Source: Ochotona curzoniae (taxonomy: Eukaryota > Chordata > Mammalia > Lagomorpha > Ochotonidae). From it: DNA of 64,000 nucleotides. The position numbers and the translations under genes were made by a program. Positions within the stretch are counted from its first letter, which is position 1. Each line of letters starts with the position of its first letter. Under the pieces are notes generated by a model that was given only the letters and a program-made list of their open reading frames with translations, had not been told where the DNA came from and did no database searches. Positions 1 through 11,467 of this stretch are shown piece by piece. The stretch is taken from the NCBI RefSeq assembly GCF_017591425.1, contig NW_024465423.1, positions 62,001 through 126,000 on the forward strand. The letters are read 5' to 3'.

Positions 1-447
1 GTGACTCTAGTGAATTTAAAAATTTATGACTGTCATGTGTGATGTCAGTGATCATATGAGGCTCTTGACACATAATGATTTGCTTGTGGAAGCTTCTTGA
101 ATCCATACCAACCCCAAGAGGCAATAGACAAAGACACACACAAAGTGGAAGTTCTCCTCTCTATTGAGAGAAGAGCATAACCCTGTTTGATGGCTATTTC
201 TTTACACTAGGGTGTGGACCACTGAGGCTCTTCAAGGACTCTTGCATCAGCGTCCTAGGCTTTCCACACCTGATGTGCTTGTTCTCTTGCTGGCTTTCTT
301 GTCAGACCAGAATATCTTTTGGGCTAATTCTGAGGCCAGTGAGTGCTACTCAAGATTGCCAGTCTATGAGTCTGCTGTAAAATCTGTTTCCCATATGGGA
401 GCATTTTAACATTTCCTGAGATTTGAATTATCATTGAACACTCATAC
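1..447 (-). mobile_element. Fragment of tRNA-Thr-type ERV internal region
   Basis: This stretch matches two tandem copies inside the ERV at 51853-58599 (about 53230-53690 and 54530-54985) in the same plus-strand orientation. Because that ERV runs on the minus strand, this fragment does too. Homology stops near 447, where a betaretroviral env begins. One minus frame of the better copies keeps a degenerate zinc-knuckle-like CIRCGKP, but the histidine is absent, so a nucleocapsid origin is only a guess. I see no usable reading frame. Confidence 0.6.
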
Positions 448-1206
448 AGACTACTGTGGGTGCCAGAATGTTTGACACGAGTGATAAGAAAGCTGGAAGA
501 AGATGAGCCTGTGGACGGGGTGCATGTTGCCCAGCCTGGTGTTCATTCAGATGCCGAGAGGAGACAACCAGAATCTTCAGCTATGGGCAATAGTGAAAGC
601 ATGGCTAATCCCTCTTCCACTGAGAAGCAATGGTTATGACCGCATCTGTTCCCCAACTGCCCAAGGAGCGAATGTAATGACACTATAGAAGGGGTGCAGC
701 AAATAGTGCCTTGCTGTGTAGGTCCTTGGAAATGGCCCCCAGAATGGACTGGCTGTCAAAGTACTGTAACTCCTAGAGGAGTAGCACCTGGTCTTGCTGT
801 GACCAATTTATTTCCTACCTGTTCCAACTCCACCTGTGTGGGGTATAAGTATACATGTGGTAACCCTGTTCAATCTGTTTCTGCTCAGCCTTGGAATGCC
901 TGTGCACTTTACACTAGTATGGGTGGATGTTCAGATATATCAGCCTTTCCATTTATTGATAAGTTAGTGATGAAAAATTGTAATTATAGTAGGGATAGCT
1001 CTAGAATATGGGAAGAAGATGTTAAATTTAATTGCAGTTATGATGTTATCTATAATGCTATTTATGTATGTGTACAAGCTCCATTTATGTTTATGGTTTC
1101 CATGAGTGTGAATGTTACCCTTTTGAATTCTCTGCAGATAAGTGAGCCCTTAACCAGTGTTGGAATGTCTCCAGAACTGCAGTGCTGGTACACATTCCAC
1201 ATCTGA
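448..1206 (+). pseudogene. env: Betaretrovirus-like env, surface-subunit fragment
   Basis: A degraded envelope surface region. The main open stretch, 694-1206 (170 codons), is cysteine-rich and has four N-glycosylation sequons (NST, NYS, NCS, NVT). It includes a CVQAPFMFMV segment that resembles the conserved 'C-V-x-P-P-Y' region of HML/MMTV-type Env. A second open stretch at 503-688 is in another frame, so at least one frameshift separates them. There is no signal peptide or plausible start codon, and the frame closes at 1206. Downstream sequence holds only the membrane anchor, so most of the transmembrane subunit is deleted. Family assignment comes from motif resemblance, without alignment. 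Confidence 0.6.
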
Positions 1207-1560
1207 TTCCCATGCCTGTTCAGGTAATGCTATCCCCTAATGCAAGCTCATCATATAATTTGACTTAGGAAGGAAGATCCCAAATTATAGCCATAAATAG
1301 CAGCAAAGTAGAGATTGCTATGGACCAATTGATGCTAAAGGATCTTTTCTTTGCATGCCAATTGGCCAGTATAGTAGGCCTGGGCCTTATCTTATTAATT
1401 ATTCTTCTTTGATGTCTGTGGACGCTTCATCTTCGAGCACAACATCAGCATCGGCAAGAATGGATGCTAGTGCAAGCTGTGCTTGCCCTTCACAACTGAG
1501 AATTCCCAGGAGTCTGTCTAGGCATGCTGGACCAGCAGCCAGAGACAGGTAAGTATCTGA
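1207..1560 (+). pseudogene. env: Betaretrovirus-like env, membrane anchor and tail
   Basis: In the frame sense to the element, a hydrophobic run (VGLGLILLIILL) is followed by a stop and then a basic, glutamine-rich tail segment. This resembles the end of an HML-type transmembrane subunit. The same segment occurs inverted at about 59751-60165, where the anchor frame is uninterrupted. The stop after the hydrophobic run and the missing ectodomain show that this copy is dead. Confidence 0.6.
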
Positions 1561-1564
1561 TATG

Positions 1565-1925
1565 ACTTCACCAACCTAAGACATGTGCCACGTTCCTAGC
1601 CATGTGGTTAGCCCATGACATGTAAGCAGAGTCTAAATTCAGAACACCTAAGACAGGCATGGTCCCTTTCATAATAAAACAAGAAAGCTGAGCCATTGGG
1701 AGCACTGACAATGCCCTGCCCTGTTATTGGCCCATTGCCCTGATTGGTGTGCCTTGATGATCTTTAAGTTAATGGATTAGGATTGATACATAAGCCAGGG
1801 GCTTTGGGGAGGGGAATGGACTTCAGCGTAACAGAATTAACAGACATAAATGTTTTCATGGAAAGTCTGAATAAAGCGCCTGTAAGATGCTCTCCAGTGT
1901 AGTGTGATATGTTGCGCAGAAAAGA
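1565..1925 (+). mobile_element. Betaretroviral LTR downstream of env (3' LTR)
   Basis: Sequence after the env tail is shared, inverted, with about 59345-59750. It carries an AATAAA polyadenylation signal at about 1870-1875 and then gives way to satellite sequence near 1925. Its start resembles the LTR of the minus-strand ERV at 6293-6976 (common phrase 'accaacctaagaca'). Exact TG/CA termini and a target duplication could not be fixed, so the edges are approximate. Confidence 0.5.
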
Positions 1926-2398
1926 CATCACAGCGGGATAGATGGCAAAGGTGGTGAGGAGCTGCAAATGACAAGAAGCTCGCAGGCATGGGGATGAATG
2001 AGTTGGAAAAATAGGCAGGTGACAGCACAGAAACTTTTTGTGGATCCTGACCTGAGAACTCATTCTTGCTTCAATCATATAAGCCCATGCTGCTGACCAG
2101 TTGCAGGGAGCATCCCGATTGGCTCACCTTCATTAACCTCACCGTGCAATGTGGGCATAGCAGCCATTGACTCAGCAGCAAAGTGGACATAATTGGCCTG
2201 GAAAGCTATGGCCTCAGCATTCTAGAGAAGACATGGGGACAGACAGGCCCCTATTTGCTTGCTGCAGAAAGCAGGCAGGTGGCTCAAGTTTGATTTCCGT
2301 GGTCTTCCCTCCAATTTCCCTCTGCTCTACCCCCTACACAAAAACACACACCTCCCTACAAGCCCTAACGGCGAGGAAGTCCAGCCTCCATCAGAGAA
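1926..2398 (+). repeat. Satellite unit fragment (about 0.94 kb family)
   Basis: About half of one unit of the satellite described at 39128-45019, in plus orientation. It starts at the 'ggtggtg-gagctcc' part and ends in the 'accagggaggatgtccagcctcca'-type segment, where it is cut by an LTR fragment. The matching position in the right block (58600-59344) holds a longer piece of the same unit, which shows that this copy suffered a deletion. Confidence 0.75.
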
Positions 2399-2485
2399 GA
2401 TAAGGGTATGAGAATAGGAAGAGCCATACAGATAATGGTTATAGTAACAGAATAGGCTGCCAGTGCCTGAAGACAATAAAAGGGG
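2399..2485 (+). mobile_element. Internal LTR fragment of tRNA-Thr ERV
   Basis: 87 bp matching the middle of the LTR at 58055-58599 (inverted), from 'gataagggtatgagaatagg' onward. Both ends of the LTR and the primer binding site are missing. This is a deletion relative to the right block, where full LTR, primer site and leader are present. Confidence 0.7.
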
Positions 2486-5195
2486 GATTGAGAGGGTACA
2501 GGGTTGGTGAGTGAAGCTGAAGGGACTGAAGAGGCACTTAATCAACCCTAAAGGGAGATAAGAAGCTCCAGATGCCATGGCAGGATTTGATCACCCTGGA
2601 GGAGAGCAAGGAAGCTCCAGGTACTGCAGGGGCACTTGATCACCCTGAAGAGGACCTAAGAAGCTCCAGGCTAACCAAAGAAGCTTCAGGGGAGCAAATG
2701 AGTTAGACTCCAGGGAGGAAGTTTCTGGGCAGCGAGCGAAGATACCAGTGACCTTGGAAGGACTTGGCCATCCAGAGCAGGAATGTAGAAACGACCTGTA
2801 GGACAGGAGCAGGATTACATCCCAGAGGAAGTTTTCAAGCTTCTCAATCATCCGCAGTCCAACTGGACAGGGCACTTCTAGTTGATGATCCGGATCTGGA
2901 GGAATGGTGAGTGTGTGGAAAACTGCATAAGGTGGACCAGTCCTAGTAAAAAGTTGTCTTGCTGTGAGAATTTGTGTAATGGCAGGCCTAAAGTTGGGCG
3001 ATTCTGTGTATTTGTCTTGTAGCCCTGTTTTATTTTAGGCTTGAATTTGATGCCTGAGAAGGCTCCCACTACTTCTGCATGTTGTCGGTTAGCCAAGGTG
3101 TGGCATCTAGGCAGCAATACAGGGCTGGGGACAAACTCTTCAGTTATTTTAACTCTTTTTAGTCCAAGAGATTTTGGTCCCTTTTCTGGGGGTGGTCTCT
3201 TCTTCTGACTAGGAATGTGGAATCCTAAGTGCCTTTTGTGGTGTATTTTACTGATATAGGTGATGGATTCAAGTGCTAGTTCATCAGGGTTGTGTGTTAT
3301 GCCAACTGACTTCAGTGATGAGCTCTCAGTGTTCAGCAATGTTCTCTGCTACTTTTTGGTGTTAAAAGTTAACACTGGTTTCCAGTGGATTAGACCTGGC
3401 CTACTTGTTGGTGTGCTCAGTTCTCCTGACTTTGGGAGTTTCATAGGATCCATGAAACGCTCAAGGAAAGAGACAAAATTTGGATAGTTCAGTTGCTCTT
3501 TGAAACATTCTGAATCATAAACTCAAAACGTTATGAAATTATGCAAATTTTGTTGCATATGTTCTACAAAGTGGTGGAGATTTACATGGTTACAGAGCAT
3601 TTATATTGATGTTTATGTCTATTGGTCAAAATATTTCTAATCACAGGTTACAAGTTATCTGTGTTCTTACATATGAAAAACTGTTGTTTGTAAGATTTTG
3701 CCTTACAGGAAGACAATGAGTTTTTAAAAGATGTGTGATAAAATTGTCTGTATTGTGTACATTCTTCTAAGTAGTTAACCTTTTTTAAAGCAGCAGAATT
3801 GAAATTGAAGTTTAATCCCTTGTCAGTTCTTCAGTACCCTTGACTTCAATAAAACAGAGGACAAGAAGATGCACCAGGCCTATCAGCCCAGGAAAAAGGA
3901 GGGGCATGCTTGGAGCATAGCCTTTGAAGAATTTGGGACTTTAGAAACCTGACCTTGTTTCTGCCTTCATTTAAGAAGAGGGAAGTTCCCAAATCAGCTG
4001 GAAGGAAAGAGGTAACCGCTTCTGGTTCTGAAGCAGGTTTTTGTGTTTTGAATTGCCCTGTCTTAAGGTTTTCAAAGTTTGTTTCAGAGTATAGATCCAA
4101 AGATTTCACAGATAAAGAATGGTTACAAGTCTGAGAATATGTTCTTGGTGGGAAGATTGTAAAAGGAAAATTATTAAGGAAGAGCATTGCTGTGGTGGTA
4201 AAAATATTTTGTCCTACAGGAATATGGCTAAGAAAAACTAAGACAAAGTTGTTAAAGATTAAACATGTTGAGAAAAAGGTGAGGAAGTCATAAAATTTGT
4301 GAAATGAATCTTGCAAGTTTTATGTGTAACTTATTATAATTTTTGAGATATTGGTACAGCATTGTTTAAGTATTACTGACATTTGAACTGATATCTGTTT
4401 ACAAAATACTTTTAAAATGTACATCTGTGGAAGTGCTTCTAAATACCTGACAATGGAAGTCTTGAGTTTTGAGGATTGTTAATGGAAACAAATTGATGAC
4501 TTTGTCCATTGTCTATGCAGTTTCTGTAAGCACTATTATTGATATTTGTGTGGTCATTTTATCTAATCTGTTACTGTTTCAGTCAACCTGACTTCTGATT
4601 TTTGAAATACCTATGTGGAGCCCTCTAGGAATCCTAAGAATATTTGTGAAAGATTCATGTTTTGATTGGCAAAGAGAAGTGTATGGAAAAATTTGGTTAC
4701 AAAAATGACTTTAGGAAATCTTGCTGGTGGAAAGCTAGAATTAGTTGCAATCCAGAAAGCCTCCATAATTGGTTAATGTAAAAATTTACATTAGGGAAAC
4801 TCGTTCGTCTTCAATCTAAATAACAAATCAAGAAAAAAAAAGTTGCTTTTCCCCCAATTTAGAAACAGAAAGTAACAGACTAAGAAAAGGCACCTACTGG
4901 ATGAACAAACTGATTGCTGATATGTGTATTCCTCAAACCGTCCTTCCTAATGCTTATGTGACCATCTAACTGTAGAATTATCTGTTGTGATGGTTAGGCA
5001 GTTAGGTCTAAAAATGTACAGCAGTATGTAAAGTCCCACATGTATTTTTGCAATGCTATCATAAATATAGATATCTCTACTTGCTTAGTGTTGGATAATT
5101 TAAAACATGAACACTTTGCTTTTTAGGTTTCAGCAGACCAATTGTATCTATTTAAGCTAGAGTTTAATGACAAACTACAGTTATGGTTTATTCAT
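2486..5195 (+). mobile_element. tRNA-Thr ERV internal region, left-arm copy
   Basis: Collinear, inverted copy of about 53690-57965. In one compared stretch (3860-4070) I count about nine differences in roughly 210 bases, so identity is near 95-96%. Open frames exist on both strands (for example 2878-3339 and 3846-4316, minus), but none has a motif I recognise and they lie antisense to the element. The CSINE found in the right copy at 56290-56621 is absent here. Homology ends at about 5195 and satellite in the opposite orientation follows. Confidence 0.7.
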
Positions 5196-6292
5196 ATTGG
5201 CACTCTCCCATTCGGTAGACACCCAAGACCCATACAGTCATGCATAGCTGGCTTCAATGGAGACTGAATATTCTCCCTGGTAGGGCTTGTGAGTATGTGT
5301 GTTTTAGTGGGGATGTTGGCAGAGAGGCGTTCATGAAGACCACAGAAAGCAGAGCTTCAGCCACCTGCCAGCTTTCTGCACTGGGACAAAGGTATCTGTT
5401 GTCTCCATGGCTTTTTTAGAATGCCTAGGCCATAGCATTCCTTGTTTGCTATTTCCTGGTGGCTGCTGAGTGGGTGGCTGGTATGACCACAGAGAGCTGG
5501 GAGTTCTTAGGATTGCAGCCAATCAGGATGCTCCCTGTAGCTGGATGGCGCATGGACTTAGGTGAGTGAAGCAAGAGTGAGGTCTGAGGTTACGGTTCAC
5601 CATTGTTGCTGTGGTGTTACCTGCCTGTTGGCCCAACTCATCCATCCCTATGCCTGAAAGCTTCCTGTCATCTTTAGCTCCACACAATCTGTGGCAGCTG
5701 CCTTATAATCCTGTGAGCGTCAAACTGCTAAAACAGACCCCTCACACACTGGCATCCCCACACCAAATTTTTTCAACTGCTGGATACTCCAGAGATCCAA
5801 AATGCACAGCAGATTCTGGCATGTATCTGTCCCCCATACTTGGATCTTACTCAGCAATTTGCCCACTTCATACAATGGAAAAACCCAACACTCAGTCAAA
5901 CCATTTTCATGGGTCCCTGTTCTACCTAGACGGATATGGTCTCAATACTGGCTCAATGACTCCTCGTTGGGGCACAGGCATAAGGTCATCCTCTGCCTAC
6001 ACCACTCTTACAGAATTACAATTAAAACACCACTTGGGAAAACTGTTTCGTAGTAAGAGTTTTGTAAAAGCCCTTGGCTTCACTCCATTTTCAGCCTATT
6101 GGCACAATCTCACTTGGTAGACACCCAAGCCCATACACTCACAGAGAGTTCACTTCCAGGATATCCAGTCTCCCTCGTAGTGCCTCTGGGGATGTGTGTG
6201 TGTGGAGGGGTGAGCAGAGGGTCATTATGGGGAAGAGCACAGAAAGCAGAGGTTGAGCCACCTTCCCACTTTCTCCACTGGGCATGGGTTTT
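5196..6292 (-). repeat. Satellite, about 1.2 units, minus orientation
   Basis: One full and one partial unit of the 0.94 kb satellite in reverse orientation. The anchor phrase 'tagacacccaag' recurs at about 5215 and 6117, a period of about 0.9 kb. It abuts the ERV fragment at 5195 and the LTR end at 6293. Confidence 0.8.
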
Positions 6293-6976
6293 TGTCCCAT
6301 TCAGCTGGACAATCAACTAGGGCTGCAACCAACTTAGGAGAGAATCCAGGACAAGAGACAAAAGAAGCTGACAGCAAGACAGAATGTCTGATTAAGCTGA
6401 CCAATGTTTTATTTTTTACACATCACTTTACAGTCTGCAAAATATAATCTCTTGGTGTGTGGAAAGAGGAAACAAGCTCTGCATGAGTACCTATTTCCCT
6501 GACCCCCCTATGCTCTCAAGAGGATGCCAGCACACAGGGCATAAGCCAACATCCTGTCGTGAACATCAAGTGTGATCAAAGCTGGGTGATTTGCTAAATA
6601 GCTTGTAAAGCACAGGGTATCTCAAAACTTGGTTTCTCTTGCACTTTGCCAGCTGCTGCTTTCCAGTGACATTTCTCTATATTCAAAATGGCTTCAATAT
6701 GCCTTGATGATAAGGCTTCCAACATCTCTCCCGATTCTCTAATAAAATAACGAAAGTGCTGAAAGGCAAAATAAGAATCGCCTGTCTTAGATTCATTTCG
6801 AGGGACACTCAACTCTTAGCCATCTCTAGGCAGACCTGCCTGTCATGCAAGGCTCCCTGTCTTAGGTTGGTGGGGTATCAGAAAGCTGCCTGTCATTGGC
6901 TACATGCTTACTAAAAAGGAGCTTTATGACAGTCCATAAAGCTTGTATCTCCTGGCAAAGCTGCCATTAATGACAG
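6293..6976 (-). mobile_element. 3' LTR of type-D-like betaretroviral ERV
   Basis: Read on the minus strand, it follows env and ends in GGGACA at 6293. It shares long stretches with the plus-strand LTR at 62562-63198, which is followed by a tRNA-Lys primer site. It carries an A+T-rich polyadenylation region (AAAAATAAAAC near 6410). The start at about 6976 (TGTCATT, after a short G-rich tract) is a guess. The 5' half of the provirus is missing, so there is no pair or target duplication. Confidence 0.65.
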
Positions 6977-7021
6977 CCTTGCCTGGAAATACCCGCCCCA
7001 ACCATGAAGGGCCACATCATA

Positions 7022-7753
7022 TTAGATGAAGTAATTTGAAGACGGGAGACACACATTGAAACATGGGGGATCATCACTCAGGGAGTCAAAATCTTCCATA
7101 CACAATCTATCCTCTAAAGCTAGGTGATAATAATGCAGCTTAATTGGTTTTGAAGCCAGGTGATCAACTTGTTGCTTTATGAAATTGGTGATTTTTATGA
7201 ATGCCCAAGGATCAAAAGGAATTAAAATTAATAATCCAACCAGGAGTACTAAAATGGTGAGCACTAAGGTAGTTAGCCAGGGAGAACAGGAAAACCAACT
7301 TTTATACCAATTCTATATTTTTTCTCTCTCTATCTTTTGTGTTTCAAGACATTCATGGACATTTTTTCATATTTTTGGAACAATATCTGTTTTGTTTATA
7401 TAAAAACAACATTCCTCCTTAAGGGTGGCACAAACATGTATTTGTTGGAGAAATACCACATCTAAACCTTGGTGATTCTGTAACACAACTTCAGCTAGGG
7501 AGGAAAGAGAATCAGTTAAATCACCAATACTCTATTGTAAATGCTGTACATCCTCAACAATGGCTGCACGCAATTCAGCATAGCAATTTTGGGAAAGAAC
7601 AAAAGAGGAGATGCTTGTGCCAGTGCCAACAGTGCCTAGTCCCAAAAGAACAGAAACAGTAAGGGCAATAATTGGCACACACTTGGAGTGAGAGTGGGAA
7701 ATGGGACTAGATTCCAAAAACTGCAAAAATTCTTCAGAGGCATAATAGGACAA
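7022..7753 (-). pseudogene. env: Env transmembrane subunit (gammaretrovirus-like), broken
   Basis: The minus strand encodes, in order, a hydrophobic fusion-peptide-like stretch (ALTVSVLLGLGTVGTGTS, codons within 7532-7753), an immunosuppressive-domain-like LQNHQGLD with a C-x6-CC motif (about 7395-7470), a membrane anchor (MLTILVLLVGLLILIP) and a short cytoplasmic tail ending near 7022. This architecture is shared by gammaretroviral and type-D Env. An in-frame TAG at about 7529-7531 and further stops before the anchor make it a pseudogene. The linked betaretroviral integrase argues for a type-D-like virus. Confidence 0.75.
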
Positions 7754-8421
7754 TTGAGGGACTAACTGGACAAAAATACAACATTTCTTAAAACATTAAA
7801 AAAAATCTTAATAGGAAAGGCAGGGTTGAGGCTGCTGGTGCAGGGCCCCAAGCATCGCTCGGGGGTAGAAATTTTTGGGAATAGGCTTCTAGAATAATGG
7901 TGGAATTACACAAATAGGAAAAAAAATCTAAATGGTGGGAACTATGGGAGTTAATCAAGCAAAGACCTAAACCAACAACCTGGGATAGAGATACACCAGA
8001 CCAATCATCACTGATCCATCCACAAGGGGAAGAGAAATTTGAATTATAAAAAACATCAATCAAAGCAATATCTTCATAAAGACAGGGAATGGGCATTTGT
8101 ACAAAGCCAACAATCATTCATCAGCTCAGGTGAGGATTCCTGAACCGCCAAGGCATTCTGATTAACCAAGGTTAGAATGAGATTGTTAGGAAGCAGAGCA
8201 AGTGGGTCAGGATGTGGGGAAGGAGACAATGGAAGAAACAGAGAGGGATAAATAGAAGGAGATGGGGTCGATTGAGGGAGAAATGGGATGTCAGATAGGA
8301 GGTTGGGGTAAAGGCAGCTTATATGCAATTACATTATTTGGTCCATTATTGACAGGATGTTCAGCATTAACAGGCTCTTTTAACAATTTGATAAACACAC
8401 ACACACACACACACACGTGCG

Positions 8422-8461
<40 letters not shown>

Positions 8462-9080
8462 AGTATCTGTTTCTGTTTCATATAATCTAAGTCCCCAATC
8501 ATCCACAAGTCCTCTCTATCTCTGTATGCTCTGGGAGTGAGGCAGATTTCTAGGGGCAGGTTCCAACGTTTTGTAACAGGAGATGGGGTCAATTTGCTTT
8601 ACAAATTGTCATGCTTTGGGCGGAATGTATGGGAGAATACAGATGACTCACAGAATCAACAAAGGGTATAGGAACAGAAGGGATTTCCACAGTGGGGCAA
8701 CTGAAATTCTTTTTTACAGTTATTAAGTCCCGTTCTCCTTTGGGCAAATTGTGAAACCAATAGAAGTACCAATAGTTTCACATCTCCAAGAAGCACAAAA
8801 TTATCCAGCAAAGCCGTCACACTTGTGGAGTAGGCAGTGGTCGTGATGACTCCCTTGGCACACATAAAAATCAAATTCTTGAAGAAGATTTTGTTGTTAG
8901 AAATTGCTGCACTGTGGGGTGTTTGGCTGGTTAGACATTTCTGGAGCTACAGAAAGTCCAAGGAGATTACTAAGATCCCATGTGTTGTTGGTTCCGAGGA
9001 CAAGCTTACACGAGTACGGGGTAAAGACTTCTGGCCACCACACGTGAGAAGTGATCCAAGATGTTGACCAAATGACTTCA
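7754..9080 (-). pseudogene. env: Env surface subunit, degraded
   Basis: Between integrase and the transmembrane subunit, the minus strand holds scattered short frames. One carries the covalent-linkage motif CWLC at 8101-8112, typical of gammaretroviral and type-D surface subunits. Others (8656-8874 and 8380-8592) are weakly Env-like. A (CA/CG) repeat at 8395-8461 interrupts the region and no long frame survives. Start and signal peptide were not found. Confidence 0.6.
8395..8461. repeat. (CA)n-(CG)n-(CA)n microsatellite
   Basis: Alternating purine-pyrimidine tract inside the ERV env: CA repeats, a central GTGCGCGCGCGCG core, then CA repeats again. It splits the surface-subunit coding sequence. 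Confidence 0.95.
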
Positions 9081-9128
9081 CATCACTCAGACAGCACAAC
9101 CCAGGTGAAATTCCATGCCTGATGAGGA

Positions 9129-10165
9129 TTATGAGGCTGGGGCTTCAGATTCATGGCAATTATTGGAGACCCTTGGATTGGACTCCACAGATTTGGCAGA
9201 AGCCATAGGTATAAGAGCAGCATCATCTGGAAAAGAAGAAGAAGAAGGTGTCTCAGAGAGGGAGTTGGCCTCCTTTCTGGACAGTGGTAAGTTAGTGGCT
9301 CTAAAATGCTGCTCTGGTACCCAACATGGCTCTGCATTTTTTCTGTCATACATGCAGGTAGAGCCTCGCCCCCAGATAAGCACTGGGTCTGGTCCTTTCC
9401 ATGCTCCTGTGAGTGGTTCCTTGCACATGGCTTAGGCATGTGAATCTTGTGTTGTGAAATGCCAATATTGAGTAGCAGCAGATCAATTATAATTACCTAC
9501 AGTTAAAAAAATTAATAATAAAAGGGCATGGTTTAATCTATTGCTAGGAGTGGGTGCCACAGATAAATCTGTGGAAAATTCTAACTTCTTGAGCATATTT
9601 TTTAAGGTCTGTGTGTCCTTTCATAAATTCCTTGTCCTTGTGGATTATAAGAAATGCCAGTAACATCTTTAATTCTTAGTTTAGAGCAAAATTGTTGAAA
9701 CTTAGATACTGTATACCCTGGGCCATTATCAGTTTTAAGGCTGTTAATTTTGCCCATAACTGACATGCTTTTTAGCATGTGCATAATAATATCATTGAAG
9801 GCTTCTCCAGTAAGTGCTGTGGCATGGGTGAACCCACTATAGATGTCCATTGTTACATGGACACATTTGAGTCTGCCAAAATATGGAAAATGTGTGACAT
9901 CCATCTGCCACATCTCTCTAGATTGCTCTCTGGTAATTTCAAACATCTGGCGAAGTGTGAGCGCATTCAAGTTGTGTAAGGCATGTGCTCAGTAACCCTC
10001 AGACACAGAGGAACCTAGGGTTAGGAATCCCAGCCATGTGGCAGCATCTGCTTGTGTATTGCCTTCAGCCAAGTGTGCTTTAAGTCTTGTATGGGCTCAC
10101 AAATATCCTCTCAAAAGGGATCTCTTCTTTCTCTAATTAAGGATTATATCTGAACAAAAAACTGA
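9129..10165 (-). pseudogene. pol: Betaretroviral integrase, 3' end of pol
   Basis: Minus-strand remnants of all three integrase domains. About 10165-9980 holds an N-terminal HHCC-like segment with frameshifts. The frame at 9602-9970 (122 codons) holds the catalytic core: D24 in WQMDVTH, D81 in KTDNGPGY and E117 in QGQGIYER, with 35 residues between D81 and E117, which is the DD35E spacing. The C-terminal segment at 9129-9428 begins EPLTGAWKGPDPVLIWGRG, characteristic of betaretroviruses. The N-terminal zinc cysteines appear deleted. Reverse transcriptase and everything upstream are missing beyond 10165, where a LINE-1 fragment starts. Confidence 0.85.
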
Positions 10166-10194
10166 AAAGCTGTGGAAGTGGTCTTAACACATGA

Positions 10195-10870
10195 AACTCT
10201 CTCTCTTTTTGTTTTTATTGTTGTTAACATTGTATTATGTGATACAGTTTTATAGGTACTGGGGATTCCCCCCACCCCTCCCATACCCCCCCCCCCATGG
10301 TGGATTCCTCCACCTTGATGCATAACCACAGTCCAAGTTCAGTTGAGATACGTTCCTTACAAACACATATCTAGCATAAAGTCCAGTGTCTTATTGTCCA
10401 GATAAGTTCAGTGGCCTCTTGGGGAGACCTTCTCTAGTCTGAAGATAGGGCTAACAGAGTAAAGATCCGGTCAGTTAAAAGCCCCAACAAAACCTTAGTA
10501 TCAATATACAACATTATGGAATTAATTGACATAGTATTGGGTAAACAATATGTTAAAAATAATGCAAGTTCCATTCTTCGAAACATCTGGGTTGAGACAG
10601 TATCAATGACAGGTTCAAAAAATAACAAACAACCAAACAAAAAATTACAGGTTAAATCAAGGCAAACATGTGGTATCTAATCTTTTGGGATTCGCTCAAT
10701 TCCCTTAGCATTATAGTTTCCAGTTGTGCCCATTTAGCCACAAAGAACTGCATTTTGTTTTTTTTTTTTTTAATAGCTGAGTAGTATTCCATGGAGTAGA
10801 TGAACCAAAGCTTTCTTATCCAATCTTCTGCTGATAAATAAGAGGGAGCAGCAACAAGTGTGATGTGTAG
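10195..10870 (-). mobile_element. LINE-1 3' end, minus strand
   Basis: Contains the mammalian L1 3' region read in antisense ('gagtagtattccatgg', followed by 'tcttatccaatcttctgctgat'). The left edge is pyrimidine-rich, consistent with the reversed A-rich tail. It includes a C-rich run at about 10268-10298. It is truncated at its 5' side near 10870. Confidence 0.65.
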
Positions 10871-11467
10871 TAGCTGTTTTCATACTATATAGTGAGACAT
10901 GCAAAGTAACATAAATTGCTTTACATGTGATTACATAGTCATCATGCTGCCAAATTGAATTTTTGTTTGTAATGCATATATTATCTTAATAACATCAATA
11001 TATTTGGCCAATTTATTCAATTATTTTATTCACTTTTGTAACTCATTTTCAGATAAATATTCTGTAGCTCTCATCAGATTGTCTTTTGAAAAAATCTTTT
11101 TGATTGGTGGAATGTTTAATTCTTATGTGTGAATTGCAGGGGATGCATGTTCAGTAGTATCAAGATGAAACTAACGAACTGCCTGTAACAAGCATTAAGA
11201 GCATTAATGACTCTATTCTTCTGACAAAGTTGGATTCCCTGTGATGAGGGACATCTGAGTCATCCACTTTATATACTTCCTGTGGAATGCCCTGTTAATA
11301 AAAGTTGGGATGTGACTTTTACCTAAAGAGCAATAGGTTTTTTGTACAAAGCAGCTGTGCTTTGTGTCTTTTTTATATATCTGAAAGTACTATAAACATT
11401 CAACTAAACCTTAACTCCCTATATCTGCTTCCATCCCCATAATTCCAACATCACTGAATTCTTCCAT
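10871..11467. other. Unassigned AT-rich sequence
   Basis: No open frame of note, no recognisable repeat and no RNA gene seen. Simple AT-rich intergenic DNA. Confidence 0.5.
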
